Positions 36,008-45,795 of a stretch of 64,000 bases of DNA are shown here, in pieces. The DNA lies in assembly GCF_018139685.1 (NCBI RefSeq), contig NZ_JAGSPN010000001.1:496001-560000 (forward strand). Direction: 5' to 3'. A model generated the notes under the pieces. It was not told the DNA's origin. It saw nothing but the letters and a program-made list of their open reading frames with translations, and ran no database searches. Position numbers and translations under genes: made by a program. The stretch's first letter is position 1, and every line of letters begins with the position of its first letter. Source of the stretch: Cognatundibacterium luofuense. GTDB taxonomy: Bacteria > Pseudomonadota > Gammaproteobacteria > Burkholderiales > Burkholderiaceae_D.

Positions 36008-37765
36008 TTAGTGAACTGACGCTTGCCGTCTTGGTGGAAAATCCGCAAAGCAGATGCGGTTACGTCCGCGCTCTTTCGCCTGATACATCGCCTGATCAGC
36101 GCGTTTCAGAATGTCGGCTGCGTGATGTTCCGGTGCTGCAAATAAGGCGACGCCGACACTGGCTGAGCAATGGTGCTGTAACACTTTTTCAGATTCGCCA
36201 TTTCTCAAACGCAATTGATAAGGAATGGTCAGGCTCTGCTGCATTTTTTCTGCAATTTGTGCCGCCAGCTCAAACGATGCGCCAGTTTCAGAATCCAGTT
36301 CACAAATAATCACCACAAATTCATCGCCACCCAGCCGTGCGACAGTGTCGGATGCGCGGACGCAGGTCTGTAAGCGATTGGCAACTTCAATCAGCAGGCA
36401 GTCACCGGCATCGTGTCCGAAATGATCATTCAGTGGTTTAAAGTTATCCAGATCCAGCATCAGCACTGCGCCGTGCAGCGCGTGACGGCGACTGCCGCGC
36501 AGACAATGCTCAAGGCGATCATGCAGTAAGCGCCGGTTTGGTAAACCTGTCAGCGCATCGTAAAACGCCAGTCGCTGAATTTCCTGTTCCACCCTGCGGC
36601 GTTCGGTAATATCTTTTACGATGGCAATGTAATGCATCACTTCGCCATCTTCATCATAAATACGCGATACAGTCATACTGGCCGGAAATTGTCCTTTTTC
36701 CGGATGTGTAATCACAAATTCGATTTCGCGTTCGGTGGCATCGTGAATCTGATGGAACAATTGCGTGAGTTCTTCAGACGCCATGTGGCGCAGGTAAGGA
36801 AACGGATGCTCGCTGTAAAGCAGTAAGGATTCTGTATATCCGGTCATCCGGCACATAGCAGGATTTACTTCTACAGGCCGAAAACGCTTATCCAGCACCA
36901 TGAAGCCATCCTGCATGGAGTGAATTATTTTGCGGGTAAACCTTAAGGTTTCGTGCAATTCCTCCTGCGCATTTTTTAATGCCGTCACGTTATCGTGTGA
37001 GATCACGATACGTGCCGGACTGACGCCCGGCAAACGACACGCTCTGGCAATAAACCAGCGGCGTTCGGTTACTGTATGCCACGGGTATTCGATTTCGAAA
37101 GTCTGTAATTCACCTTGTAACACCCGTTTCAGTTGCTCCGGAAAATCGCTGCTATCTGTTTGCCCGCGTCGCTGCGATCCATTGGCAGCTGCACAGATTT
37201 CCAGATAACTGACTGGTCTCAGCAGCAGTTCCGGGTCACCACCATTTTCAATGTAGAACTGACGCCATGCATGATTGGCAGAAACGATGATGCCGTTTTC
37301 ATTCAGCACGCACAGTTGCGAACTTAATCCGTCAATCACCGCATGCGCGAATATTTTGGAAGCTTCCAGTTCAGCTTCGATTTTGCGTCTCAGCGAAATG
37401 TCCGTGACATAAACCAGTCTCCGGTCAGTACCATCCTGCCCACGGATGCAGGCAGATTCGCTGATCACGTGGGAATGTGTACCGTCTTTCCGAACGACCT
37501 CCCACTCACCACTCAGCGACCCGCCACGCGTCAGAAAATTCTGATGCAGACGCAATAATGATTGCTGTTGGTCTTCGGGGAAAATCATCAGGAAAGAGTG
37601 TCCCTGCATTTCAGACGGCAGGTAACCATAAATGCGCGCATAGGCATCGTTCACAGCCACATACGTGCCGTCCATGGCGATGACGGCCATTCCCAGCGGT
37701 GATTGCCGCATGACGGTGTCAAACGGCATTTCCTGCTGTAATACGCTGTTCGCCTGACCGGACAT
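36008..37765 (-). CDS. PAS-domain diguanylate cyclase
   Basis: 585-residue cytosolic signalling protein expected to make c-di-GMP. Three PAS domains with PAC segments are seen (QSPLGMAVIAMDGTYVAVND near residue 20; NGIIVSANHAWRQFYIENGG near 160; MQDGFMVLDKRFRPVEVNPA near 290). The GGDEF domain follows, with active site RLGGDEF near residue 478. An RASD inhibitory-site motif lies five residues before GGDEF, so product feedback is likely. No membrane span or EAL domain is present. It is divergent from its neighbours and probably monocistronic. Confidence 0.92.
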   Translation of the reverse strand: MSGQANSVLQQEMPFDTVMRQSPLGMAVIAMDGTYVAVNDAYARIYGYLPSEMQGHSFLMIFPEDQQQSLLRLHQNFLTRGGSLSGEWEVVRKDGTHSHVISESACIRGQDGTDRRLVYVTDISLRRKIEAELEASKIFAHAVIDGLSSQLCVLNENGIIVSANHAWRQFYIENGGDPELLLRPVSYLEICAAANGSQRRGQTDSSDFPEQLKRVLQGELQTFEIEYPWHTVTERRWFIARACRLPGVSPARIVISHDNVTALKNAQEELHETLRFTRKIIHSMQDGFMVLDKRFRPVEVNPAMCRMTGYTESLLLYSEHPFPYLRHMASEELTQLFHQIHDATEREIEFVITHPEKGQFPASMTVSRIYDEDGEVMHYIAIVKDITERRRVEQEIQRLAFYDALTGLPNRRLLHDRLEHCLRGSRRHALHGAVLMLDLDNFKPLNDHFGHDAGDCLLIEVANRLQTCVRASDTVARLGGDEFVVIICELDSETGASFELAAQIAEKMQQSLTIPYQLRLRNGESEKVLQHHCSASVGVALFAAPEHHAADILKRADQAMYQAKERGRNRICFADFPPRRQASVH

Positions 37766-37896
37766 GACGTCTCCCTGATGCTGCCAACAGAATGCAAGTG
37801 TTAACTACAATCGATTTCAGTGTGCAACTAACAGCTTAATCCTTGCAACTTTAATTCCCTCTGGTGCGTATTACTATGCTGCCGTGAGTGTAAAAG

Positions 37897-38325
37897 CTAT
37901 TTTTTAGGATTCGGGAGCAGCGGATTTCTTTCGTCATAGTAAGCCAGATAATCTACCCAGATTTCGTAAATACGATCATCGAGCATTCGTATCTGACATT
38001 CAGCCGAATAGCGATAACGCGAGGTTCCCGGTTCGCGTCTGAAAACATATTCGCAATGCTGATCAGAATACTTAGTCCAGATTTTTTGTGTTTCAACTAA
38101 TTCTTTGTCCGTTCCACCGGCCATTTTTTCCAGTTTCCGCGCTGCCGCTAAATACTTTCGAAGCTTCGCTGCCCGTAAATTGATTTGTTCATTAAGGCAT
38201 TCCATAAGCTCTGCGTTATCTTTGGTATTCGTACAGACTGCGGCAGACTGCGCTGCCCACGACATACTGGCGGATAACGCAAAAATACCGGTTGCCAGAT
38301 ATTTAAAGAGTAATGATTTTTTCAT
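37897..38325 (-). CDS. LprI-like (DUF1311) exported protein
   Basis: 142 residues with a signal peptide (KYLATGIFALSASMSWA before AQSAAVC) and the DUF1311/lysozyme-inhibitor LprI-like pattern: CTNTKDNAELMECLNEQI, AARKLEKMAG, and WTKYSDQHCEYVF with the conserved late Cys. Probably periplasmic; lysozyme inhibition is a family guess. The ATG at 38325 begins MKKSLLFKYLA; upstream frame extension lacks a signal peptide. No good Shine-Dalgarno is visible. Confidence 0.75.
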   Translation of the reverse strand: MKKSLLFKYLATGIFALSASMSWAAQSAAVCTNTKDNAELMECLNEQINLRAAKLRKYLAAARKLEKMAGGTDKELVETQKIWTKYSDQHCEYVFRREPGTSRYRYSAECQIRMLDDRIYEIWVDYLAYYDERNPLLPNPKK

Positions 38326-38847
38326 TGGTGATTTGTGGGACGGGATGCGATTGAACAGCCTGTCAAAATGCGGGACAGGCACACGACTTTATTTTAAGAC
38401 CGCATTGCTTCAACTTACATGCTGGTATCAGTTGTTACACCGCGAGCCGGAATTTAATCGCAAATCCTGACGTACTTCTTTGATTTTTAAAGAATAGCCG
38501 TATTTTGATGAAAATTGTGCTGTTTTAAAACGAAAATCTACGTATTGTTGTGTGTATAGAACGTAAGGATTTTTAATTTACATGTAATGTTCTTTGAATG
38601 CATCTCTGGATCATGTCTTAATGCAAAAAATGATATTTTGCGTTCTCGAAATCCCCCGCGGAAATCCTGCTGCAGAGACGTAGCAAGGCGTCGTTTTTAA
38701 ATGCCTTGTCATTCAACCATTGCTGCAATAGAGTGCACGAAATAGTATGAACGTACGTGCAATTTACCCTTGCACCGCATTGCCGCAGCATGTCATTGCA
38801 ATGACATATTGACTATGCATGCTGTCTCTTCTGATATTGATAACACC
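38326..38847. other. AT-rich intergenic region with a possible operator
   Basis: About 520 bases between divergent genes. No gene is supported. The centre (38460-38640) is AT-rich, and a sequence at 38741-38766 resembles one upstream of the TetR gene (see the operator entries). Promoters for both flanking genes must lie here. Confidence 0.5.
38741..38766 (+). promoter_or_regulatory. Operator-like site upstream of the S4 protein gene
   Basis: AATAGTATGAACGTACGTGC followed by AATTTA. It aligns with AATAGTACGAGCGTTCGATA plus AATTT at 39366-39390. The centre (GAACGTACGTGC) has dyad character. Assignment to the TetR regulator is inference from the paired occurrence. Confidence 0.4.
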
Positions 38848-39237
38848 ATGAAACTTCCGCTGATTGAAACCACCCGGCTCGATAAATGGCTGTGGGCCGC
38901 CCGTTTTTTTAAAACCCGCACACTGGCAACGAATGCGATTGAGTTGGGCAGGGTGTTGCAAAATGAGCAAAGAGTAAAACCGGCACATACAGTGCGCAGC
39001 GGCGATATTCTGGAAATCCATCACGGGGAGCAAGTGTGGACGGTGACGGTGTTACTGGTTTCAGAAACACGCGGCCCTGCACCGCTGGCGCAGGCTATGT
39101 ATGAGGAAACGGAAGCCAGTCGCAATGCACGGGCAACAGAAGCTGAGAAGCGCCGTTATTTTCATGAACCGGCTGCTGCGATACACGGACGTCCGACCAA
39201 GCGTGACCGCCGCAGGCTGGATTCCGGCTGGGGTTAA
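38848..39237 (+). CDS. S4-domain RNA-binding protein (HslR-like)
   Basis: 129 residues with an S4 domain: TRLDKWLWAARFFKTRTLAT, VKPAHTVRSGDILEI, and a basic C-terminus (GRPTKRDRRRLD). This matches Hsp15/HslR, which binds stalled 50S subunits carrying peptidyl-tRNA after heat shock. The start MKLPLIETTRLD at 38848 is chosen by family length; 38815 is an in-frame ATG. Neither has a clear Shine-Dalgarno. Confidence 0.85.
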   Translation: MKLPLIETTRLDKWLWAARFFKTRTLATNAIELGRVLQNEQRVKPAHTVRSGDILEIHHGEQVWTVTVLLVSETRGPAPLAQAMYEETEASRNARATEAEKRRYFHEPAAAIHGRPTKRDRRRLDSGWG

Positions 39238-39365
39238 ACAGAGGCTGCGAGGCGGTGGTCAAGCCGTCAGAAAGGAGAAAAACCGGTACGCCGGTTCGTC
39301 ACAGATAAATAGATACTCCACTCTAATGCAAAGCCTTTGAGTTTGACATTTAAGGCACTCTGCAT

Positions 39366-39390
39366 AATAGTACGAGCGTTCGATAAATTT
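39366..39390 (+). promoter_or_regulatory. Operator-like site upstream of the TetR gene
   Basis: AATAGTACGAGCGTTCGATA followed by AATTT, containing the near-palindrome CGAGCGTTCG. It lies 60-90 bases before the TetR-family gene, a usual place for autoregulation, and matches the site at 38741. Confidence 0.45.
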
Positions 39391-39452
39391 GCTGATTAAC
39401 TGTTATAACTGTGAAGCAGTAAATGATTTCAGAATTGCAATGTGATATGAAT

Positions 39453-40073
39453 ATGACATCAAAATTCATGCGTAAAGGTGAGCTGACCCGGGCTGCGATT
39501 CTCGACGTAGCGCTGGATGCCGCCAGCCGGGACGGGCTGGAAGGGCTGACTATAGGCTTGCTGGCCGAGAAAATGAACATGAGTAAGTCCGGCGTGTTCG
39601 CGCATTTCGGTTCGCGTGAAGATTTGCAGATCGAAGTACTCAAGCTGTATCACCACCATTTTGAACAGGAAGTGTTTTACCCCAGCCTGAAAGAAGCACG
39701 CGGACTGCCACGTTTGCAAGCGATGTTTGCATTGTGGGTGAAACGGGTGACGGTGGAGATTGCGTCCGGCTGTATTTATATCAGTGGCGCAGTCGAGTAC
39801 GACGACAGACCCGGCCCGATCCGCGAAGCGCTGGTCGGGATGGTCAAAGCCTGGCAAGGTGCCTTGCAGCGTGCAGCAGCACAGGCAGTCGAGTTGGGAC
39901 ATCTGCGTAATGATGTCGACGCAGATCAGATTGTGTATGAAATGTATGGCCTGATTCTGGCACTGCATCACGATGCGCGCTTTATGCGCACACCGGGTAG
40001 TGTTGAACGAGCTCAGGCCGGATTCGAACGAATGATCAAATATTATGCGCCGGTGACGAAGGCAGTCGCCTGA
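39453..40073 (+). CDS. TetR-family regulator of the fatty-acid degradation block
   Basis: 206-residue repressor-type protein. The helix-turn-helix is seen near residues 28-50 (GLTIGLLAEKMNMSKSGVFA, then HFGSRED), and the ligand domain includes a TetR_C-like AVEYDDRPGPIREALVGMVKAW. It stands directly before a beta-oxidation gene cluster on the same strand, so an acyl-CoA-responsive repressor of that cluster is likely. Starts at 39423, 39447 and 39453 are all in frame; MTSKFMRKGE is chosen by family similarity. Confidence 0.82.
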   Translation: MTSKFMRKGELTRAAILDVALDAASRDGLEGLTIGLLAEKMNMSKSGVFAHFGSREDLQIEVLKLYHHHFEQEVFYPSLKEARGLPRLQAMFALWVKRVTVEIASGCIYISGAVEYDDRPGPIREALVGMVKAWQGALQRAAAQAVELGHLRNDVDADQIVYEMYGLILALHHDARFMRTPGSVERAQAGFERMIKYYAPVTKAVA

Positions 40074-40135
40074 TCTTCCGGTATTTGCAGTACCTGTTTA
40101 ATTAACCATATTCAATTTGCCGTCAGGAGAAAATT

Positions 40136-41926
40136 ATGGGTCAATATGTTGCTCCATTGCGTGATATGCAGTTCGTGTTGCATGAGTTACTGAATGTTGA
40201 AGCGGAACTCAAACAATTGCCTGCGTACGCCGAAGTCGATGCAGATATCATCAACCAGATCCTGGAAGAAGGCGGCAAATTCACTTCCCAGGTACTGTTC
40301 CCGCTGAACCATTCCGGTGACCGCGAAGGCTGCCACCACGATAAAGAAACAAAAACTGTTACTACACCAAAAGGCTTTAAAGAAGCGTATCAGCAATACG
40401 TGGAAGCCGGCTGGGCAGCGCTGTCCTGCGATCCGGAGTACGGTGGTCAGGGCTTGCCACTGACAGTGAACAACTCGTTCTACGAAATGCTGAACTCGTC
40501 GAATCAGGCATGGACCATGTATCCTGGCCTGTCGCACGGTGCTTATGAATGTATCCACGCACACGGCACGGACGAACAAAAAAACCTGTACCTGCCAAAA
40601 CTGATTTCGGGTGACTGGACAGGCACAATGTGTCTGACCGAACCGCACTGCGGTACCGATCTGGGTCTGCTGCGCACGAAAGCAGAACCACAGGAAGATG
40701 GCAGCTACAAAATCACCGGCGCGAAAATCTTTATTTCCGCTGGCGAACACGACATGTCTCAGAACATCGTCCATCTGGTACTGGCACGTCTGCCAGGCGC
40801 ACCGGAAGGTTCAAAAGGTATTTCCCTGTTCATCGTTCCTAAATTCCTGCCGAATGCAGATGGCAGCAATGGCGCACGCAATCCGATTTTCTGCGGCGCG
40901 ATCGAAGAAAAAATGGGTATCCACGGTAACTCCACTTGCCAGATGAATCTGGATGGCGCAACCGGCTGGCTGATCGGCGGTCCGCACAAAGGTTTGCAGG
41001 CAATGTTCGTATTCATGAACGCTGCACGTCTGGGCGTTGGTATGCAAGGTCTGGGTCTGACCGAAATCGCTTACCAGAACGCACTGGTATATGCCCGTGA
41101 CCGTCTGCAAATGCGCAGCCTGTCCGGCCCGAAAGCACCGGAAAAACCAGCTGATCCTATCATCGTGCATCCTGACGTTCGTCGTATGCTGCTGACTGCA
41201 AAAGCGTACGCTGAAGGCGGCCGTGCATTCTGTTCCTACGTTGCGCTGCAACTGGATAAAGAACTGAATCACCCTGATGAAGCAGTCCGTAAAGAATGCG
41301 CGGATGAAGTTGCGCTGCTGACACCGATCATCAAAGCCTTCATCACTGACAACGCATGGATTTCCACTTCCGAATGTCTGCAAGTGTACGGTGGCCACGG
41401 CTATATCTCTGAATGGGGTATGGAACAGTACGTACGTGATTCCCGTATCAACATGATTTACGAAGGCACAAACACAGTGCAGTCGCTGGATCTGCTGGGT
41501 CGTAAGATCCTGATGGACAACGGTAACAAACTGCGTAAATTCGGCGCGAAAGTACAGGCGTTTGTTGAAGCCAACGGTACCGATGAAAAAATGTCTGAAT
41601 TCGTGACACCGCTGGCTGAACTGGGCGACAAAGTCACCAAGCTGACCATGGAAATCGGTATGAAAGCCTTCCAGAATCCTGACGAAGTCGGCGCGGCAGC
41701 GGTTCCTTACCTGCGTGTGGTTGGTCACATGGTGTACAGCTACTTCTTCGCACAAATGGCAAAAATTGCGCTGGAAAAAGAAGCATCCGGCGACACATTC
41801 TACAAAGCGAAACTGGCAACCATCCGTTTCTACTTTGCCCGTCTGTATCCGGAAACAGCGATGCTGATCCGTCAGGCGCGTTCCGGTTCCGCCAACCTGC
41901 TGGCACTGGAAGCCGATCTGTTCTGA
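40136..41926 (+). CDS. Acyl-CoA dehydrogenase
   Basis: 596-residue FAD enzyme oxidising acyl-CoA to trans-2-enoyl-CoA, the first step of beta-oxidation. Seen: WTGTMCLTEPHCGTDLG (flavin region), YQNALVYARDRLQMRSLSG, LQVYGGHGYISEWGMEQY and DSRINMIYEGTNTVQSLDLL with the catalytic Glu. The N-terminal and the extra C-terminal domain (from about residue 465) make it longer than the usual 380, as in the FadE5-like group. CAGGAG lies six bases before the ATG. It heads the fad gene block. Confidence 0.93.
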   Translation: MGQYVAPLRDMQFVLHELLNVEAELKQLPAYAEVDADIINQILEEGGKFTSQVLFPLNHSGDREGCHHDKETKTVTTPKGFKEAYQQYVEAGWAALSCDPEYGGQGLPLTVNNSFYEMLNSSNQAWTMYPGLSHGAYECIHAHGTDEQKNLYLPKLISGDWTGTMCLTEPHCGTDLGLLRTKAEPQEDGSYKITGAKIFISAGEHDMSQNIVHLVLARLPGAPEGSKGISLFIVPKFLPNADGSNGARNPIFCGAIEEKMGIHGNSTCQMNLDGATGWLIGGPHKGLQAMFVFMNAARLGVGMQGLGLTEIAYQNALVYARDRLQMRSLSGPKAPEKPADPIIVHPDVRRMLLTAKAYAEGGRAFCSYVALQLDKELNHPDEAVRKECADEVALLTPIIKAFITDNAWISTSECLQVYGGHGYISEWGMEQYVRDSRINMIYEGTNTVQSLDLLGRKILMDNGNKLRKFGAKVQAFVEANGTDEKMSEFVTPLAELGDKVTKLTMEIGMKAFQNPDEVGAAAVPYLRVVGHMVYSYFFAQMAKIALEKEASGDTFYKAKLATIRFYFARLYPETAMLIRQARSGSANLLALEADLF

Positions 41927-42060
41927 TGCACTGAAGCTGAGTAAAAAACCTGTTGCAAACACCTCTGCGGTCTGCCTTTCCTCCCCGGAAGCAGGCCGCA
42001 GAACACAGCAGCAGGCTGGCAATACCAAGCTGTCTCTGAGCCCTTCAACAAGGAAAAACC

Positions 42061-44448
42061 ATGACTAATTTCATCGTTAAGAAAGTCGCTGTGCTGGGTG
42101 CCGGCGTGATGGGTGCGCAAATTGCTGCACACTGCGTCAACGCGAAAGTACCTGTAGTGCTGTTTGATCTGCCTGCAAAAGAAGGCCCGAAAAATGGCAT
42201 CGTTCTGCGTGCCATCGAGAATCTGAAAAAACTCAATCCTGCACCGCTCGGCAATAAAGAAGATGCAGCCCTGATAGCAGTCGCCAACTACGAAGACAAT
42301 CTGGACCTGCTGTCCGGTTGCGATCTGATCATTGAAGCGATCGCAGAACGTATGGACTGGAAACACGATCTGTACAAAAAAGTTGCGCCGCACATCAGCG
42401 CCAACGCGATTTTCGCATCTAACACTTCCGGCCTGTCGATTACAGCGCTGTCTGAAGGTTTTGATGTAGAGCTGAAAGCCCGTTTCTGCGGCGTTCACTT
42501 CTTCAATCCACCGCGCTACATGCACCTGGTGGAACTGATTCCTACCGCATCGACCCGTCCTGAAATCATCGACCAGCTGGAAGGTTTCCTGACTACATCG
42601 CTGGGTAAAGGCGTGGTACGTGCGAAAGACACACCGAACTTCATCGCTAACCGCGTTGGTATCTTCGGTATGCTGGCAACCATTTATCAGGCACAGCAAT
42701 TCGGCCTGACAGTGGACGTGGTGGATGATCTGACCGGTAAAAAACTGGGCCGTGCTTCTTCCGGTACTTTCCGTACTGCGGACGTGGTTGGTCTGGACAC
42801 CATGGGTCACGTGATCAAAACCATGCAGGACAACCTGAAAGATGATCCTTTCTTCTCCGTGTATCAGACACCGGAAGTGCTGGCGAAGCTGATCGAAGCG
42901 GGCACACTGGGTCAGAAATCCGGCGCAGGTTTCTACAAAAAAGTCGGTAAAGACATTCAGCGTCTGAACTTCTCCACCATGCAGTACGAATCCGGCGGCG
43001 CGAAAGCGGACGATCTGGTGAACCGCATGCTGAAAGAAAAAGACCCTGTGAAGAAAATGAAGTCGCTGCGTGAATCGACACATCCACAGGCACAATTCCT
43101 GTGGTCGATTTTCCGTGACGCATTCCATTACATCGCTGTGCACGCAGGTTCTATCGCTGACAACGTTCGCGATATCGACTTCGCAATGCGCTGGGGCTTC
43201 GGCTGGAAAGTCGGCCCGTTCGAAACATGGCAGGCTTCCGACTGGCAGGCAGTGGCTGGCTGGGTGAAAGAAGATATCGAAGCCGGTAAAGCACTGTGCA
43301 GCACACCGCTGCCGGCATGGGTATTCGATGGCCGTACCGGTGTTCACACCAAAGACGGTTCCTGGAACCCGACCACGGCATCTTACGCCGCACGCTCCGC
43401 ACTCAAAGTGTATGACCGTCAGGCATTCCGCGCGCCGGTACTGGGCTCCGGTGAAATCACCGGCGAAACCGCAGGCGTCACCTTCTTCGAAGATGATTCC
43501 GTCCGTATCTGGCATCAGAACGATGACGTGCTGATCCTGTCGCTGAAAACCAAAATGCACGTGATTGGCCCTGGCGTCATCGAAGGCATGGAAAAAGCGA
43601 TTGCTGAAGCCGAGAAAAACTTCAAAGGTCTGGTGATCTGGAATACTGATGCAGCCGAAGGCGGCGCATTCTCTGCCGGTGCTGACCTGCAAGCGATGCT
43701 GCCACTGTTCATGTCCGGCGGTATCAAAGCAATTGAACCAGCGATTTCCCGTCTGCAGGATGCACATCAGGCACTGAAATACGCGAATATTCCAGTCGTT
43801 GCTGCAGTAGCCGGTCTGGCACTGGGCGGTGGCTGCGAACTGATGATGCACACAGCACGCCGCGTGGCTGCGCTGGAATCGTATATCGGTCTGGTCGAAG
43901 TCGGTGTTGGTCTGGTACCGGGCGGTGGCGGTCTGAAAGAAGCCGCAGTACGCGCTGCAGCCGATGCCAAAGGCGGCGATCTGCTGCAATCCCTGAAAGG
44001 CTACTTCATGAATGCCGCAACCGCAGCCGTTTCCAAATCGGCGCTGGAAGCGAAGAAAATGGGTTACCTGACAGACAGCGACGTGATCGTGTACAACGCA
44101 TACGAACTGCTGCACGTCGCAAAATCCGAAGCCCGTGCAATGTTTGACGCAGGCTACCGCGCTCCAATGCGCAAACTGATTCCGGTTGCGGGCCGTCACG
44201 GCATCGCTACCATTGGTGCACAGCTGGTCAATATGCGTGACGGTGGTTTCATCTCCGCGCATGACTTCAAACTGGGCATGATGATTGCCGAAATCGTCTG
44301 CGGCGGCGATATGGATGCTAACAGCCAGGTCACAGAACAATGGCTGCTCGACGGTGAACGTAAAGCATTCATGGAATTGCTGAACCATCCGAAAACGCAG
44401 GAACGCATCATGGGCATGATGCAGACCGGTAAGCCAGTACGTAACTAA
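42061..44448 (+). CDS. 3-hydroxyacyl-CoA dehydrogenase / enoyl-CoA hydratase, 3HCDH-first type
   Basis: 795-residue bifunctional beta-oxidation enzyme. The NAD-binding 3HCDH domain comes first (AVLGAGVMGAQIAAHCVNAK at residue 10, then FFNPPRYMHLVELIP and TPNFIANRVGIF). A crotonase domain follows from about residue 490 (GGAFSAGADLQAML, ALGGGCELMMHTARRVAA). This order is the reverse of E. coli FadB. Gap to fadA is 14 bases, so the pair is cotranscribed and probably forms a trifunctional complex. Confidence 0.94.
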   Translation: MTNFIVKKVAVLGAGVMGAQIAAHCVNAKVPVVLFDLPAKEGPKNGIVLRAIENLKKLNPAPLGNKEDAALIAVANYEDNLDLLSGCDLIIEAIAERMDWKHDLYKKVAPHISANAIFASNTSGLSITALSEGFDVELKARFCGVHFFNPPRYMHLVELIPTASTRPEIIDQLEGFLTTSLGKGVVRAKDTPNFIANRVGIFGMLATIYQAQQFGLTVDVVDDLTGKKLGRASSGTFRTADVVGLDTMGHVIKTMQDNLKDDPFFSVYQTPEVLAKLIEAGTLGQKSGAGFYKKVGKDIQRLNFSTMQYESGGAKADDLVNRMLKEKDPVKKMKSLRESTHPQAQFLWSIFRDAFHYIAVHAGSIADNVRDIDFAMRWGFGWKVGPFETWQASDWQAVAGWVKEDIEAGKALCSTPLPAWVFDGRTGVHTKDGSWNPTTASYAARSALKVYDRQAFRAPVLGSGEITGETAGVTFFEDDSVRIWHQNDDVLILSLKTKMHVIGPGVIEGMEKAIAEAEKNFKGLVIWNTDAAEGGAFSAGADLQAMLPLFMSGGIKAIEPAISRLQDAHQALKYANIPVVAAVAGLALGGGCELMMHTARRVAALESYIGLVEVGVGLVPGGGGLKEAAVRAAADAKGGDLLQSLKGYFMNAATAAVSKSALEAKKMGYLTDSDVIVYNAYELLHVAKSEARAMFDAGYRAPMRKLIPVAGRHGIATIGAQLVNMRDGGFISAHDFKLGMMIAEIVCGGDMDANSQVTEQWLLDGERKAFMELLNHPKTQERIMGMMQTGKPVRN

Positions 44449-44462
44449 TCGGAGTACAGAAT

Positions 44463-45659
44463 ATGACTACACAACTTCAAGACGCTTATATCGTCGCAGC
44501 AACCCGTACCCCAATCGGTAAGTCTGGCCGTGGTTATTTCCGTAATACCCGTCCTGACGATCTGCTGGTGAAAGTGCTGCAATCCGCGCTGGCACAAGTG
44601 CCGGATCTGGACCCGGCACTGGTCGAAGATGCGATCGTTGGCTGTTCCTTCCCTGAAGGCGCACAAGGTCTGAATCTGGCCCGTATGGGTGTGTTGCTGG
44701 CAGGTCTGCCAAACACCATCGGCGGCGTCACTATCAACCGTTACTGCGCATCCGGTATCACTGCAGTGGCGATGGCTGCTGACCGCATCCGTGTTGGTCA
44801 GGCAGACGTGATGATCGCTGCAGGTGTGGAATCCATGTCCATGGTGCCGATGATGGGTAACAACCCGTCGATGAACATGGCGATTCTGAAAGACGAAAAC
44901 GTCGGCATGGCCTACGGTATGGGTCTGACTGCAGAAAAAGTGGCAGAGCAATGGAAGATCAGCCGTGAAGCGCAGGATGCGTTCGCACTGCAATCTCATC
45001 AGCGCGCACTGGCAGCACAGGCTGCTGGCTACTTCGATGCAGAAACCACACCAGTGGAAATCATCGAACGTGTACCGAATCTGGCGACTGGTCAGATCGA
45101 CCTGAAAACACGTATCGTGAACCGCGATGAAGGCGCACGTCCTGACACCTCACTGGAAGGTCTGGCAAAACTGAAACCGGTATTCGCGGCCAAAGGTTCC
45201 GTGACTGCAGGTAACAGCTCCCAGACATCCGACGGCGCAGGCGCACTGATTCTGGTCAGCGAAAAAATCCTGAAACAGTTCAACCTGACACCACTGGCAC
45301 GTTTCGCATCGTTCGCAGTACGCGGCGTACCACCGGAAATCATGGGTATCGGTCCTAAAGTCGCGATTCCTGCAGCATGTAAAGCTGCCGGTATCACACA
45401 GGATCAGATCGACTGGTTCGAACTGAACGAAGCATTTGCTGCGCAATCTCTGGCAGTAGTGCAGGATCTGGGTCTGGACCCGGCCAAAGTCAACCCGATG
45501 GGTGGCGCGATTGCGCTGGGTCACCCGCTGGGCGCAACCGGTGCGATCCGTTCCGCCACTACCATCCACGCACTGCACCGTAACAACCTGAAATACGGAA
45601 TGGTGACCATGTGCGTTGGTACCGGTATGGGTGCTGCAGGTATTTTTGAGCGTGTCTGA
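44463..45659 (+). CDS. fadA: Acetyl-CoA acyltransferase (3-ketoacyl-CoA thiolase)
   Basis: 398-residue thiolase cleaving 3-ketoacyl-CoA to acetyl-CoA and a shortened acyl-CoA. Seen: the acyl-binding Cys in NRYCASGITAVAMAADRI near residue 94, GHPLGATGAIRSATT, and the second Cys in MVTMCVGTGMGAAGIFE near the end. GGAG seven bases before the ATG. A strong terminator follows, closing the dehydrogenase / hydratase / thiolase unit. Confidence 0.94.
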   Translation: MTTQLQDAYIVAATRTPIGKSGRGYFRNTRPDDLLVKVLQSALAQVPDLDPALVEDAIVGCSFPEGAQGLNLARMGVLLAGLPNTIGGVTINRYCASGITAVAMAADRIRVGQADVMIAAGVESMSMVPMMGNNPSMNMAILKDENVGMAYGMGLTAEKVAEQWKISREAQDAFALQSHQRALAAQAAGYFDAETTPVEIIERVPNLATGQIDLKTRIVNRDEGARPDTSLEGLAKLKPVFAAKGSVTAGNSSQTSDGAGALILVSEKILKQFNLTPLARFASFAVRGVPPEIMGIGPKVAIPAACKAAGITQDQIDWFELNEAFAAQSLAVVQDLGLDPAKVNPMGGAIALGHPLGATGAIRSATTIHALHRNNLKYGMVTMCVGTGMGAAGIFERV

Positions 45660-45684
45660 TTCGGTTTAATCGTCCGTTCAAGAG

Positions 45685-45714
45685 GCCGCACAAAGCAATT
45701 TGTGCGGCTTTTTT
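45685..45714 (+). terminator. Rho-independent terminator of the fad operon
   Basis: GCCGCACAAA (45685-45694) pairs perfectly with TTTGTGCGGC (45699-45708) around GCAA, followed by TTTTTT. Confidence 0.9.
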
Positions 45715-45795
45715 CCTGCAGGCGACATCGCCCGCAGCACTGACGCCAATCAGTTAAGCAAACATCAGCCACGGCTGAGAAGAAAGATGGAGACT

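Noticed and set aside
41872-44388. Very long open frame (838 codons) on the minus strand opposite the fad genes
   Set aside because: It is antisense to a clear 3HCDH/enoyl-CoA hydratase gene, is rich in Cys, His and Phe as expected of a mirror frame of biased codons, and has no family motif or ribosome site.
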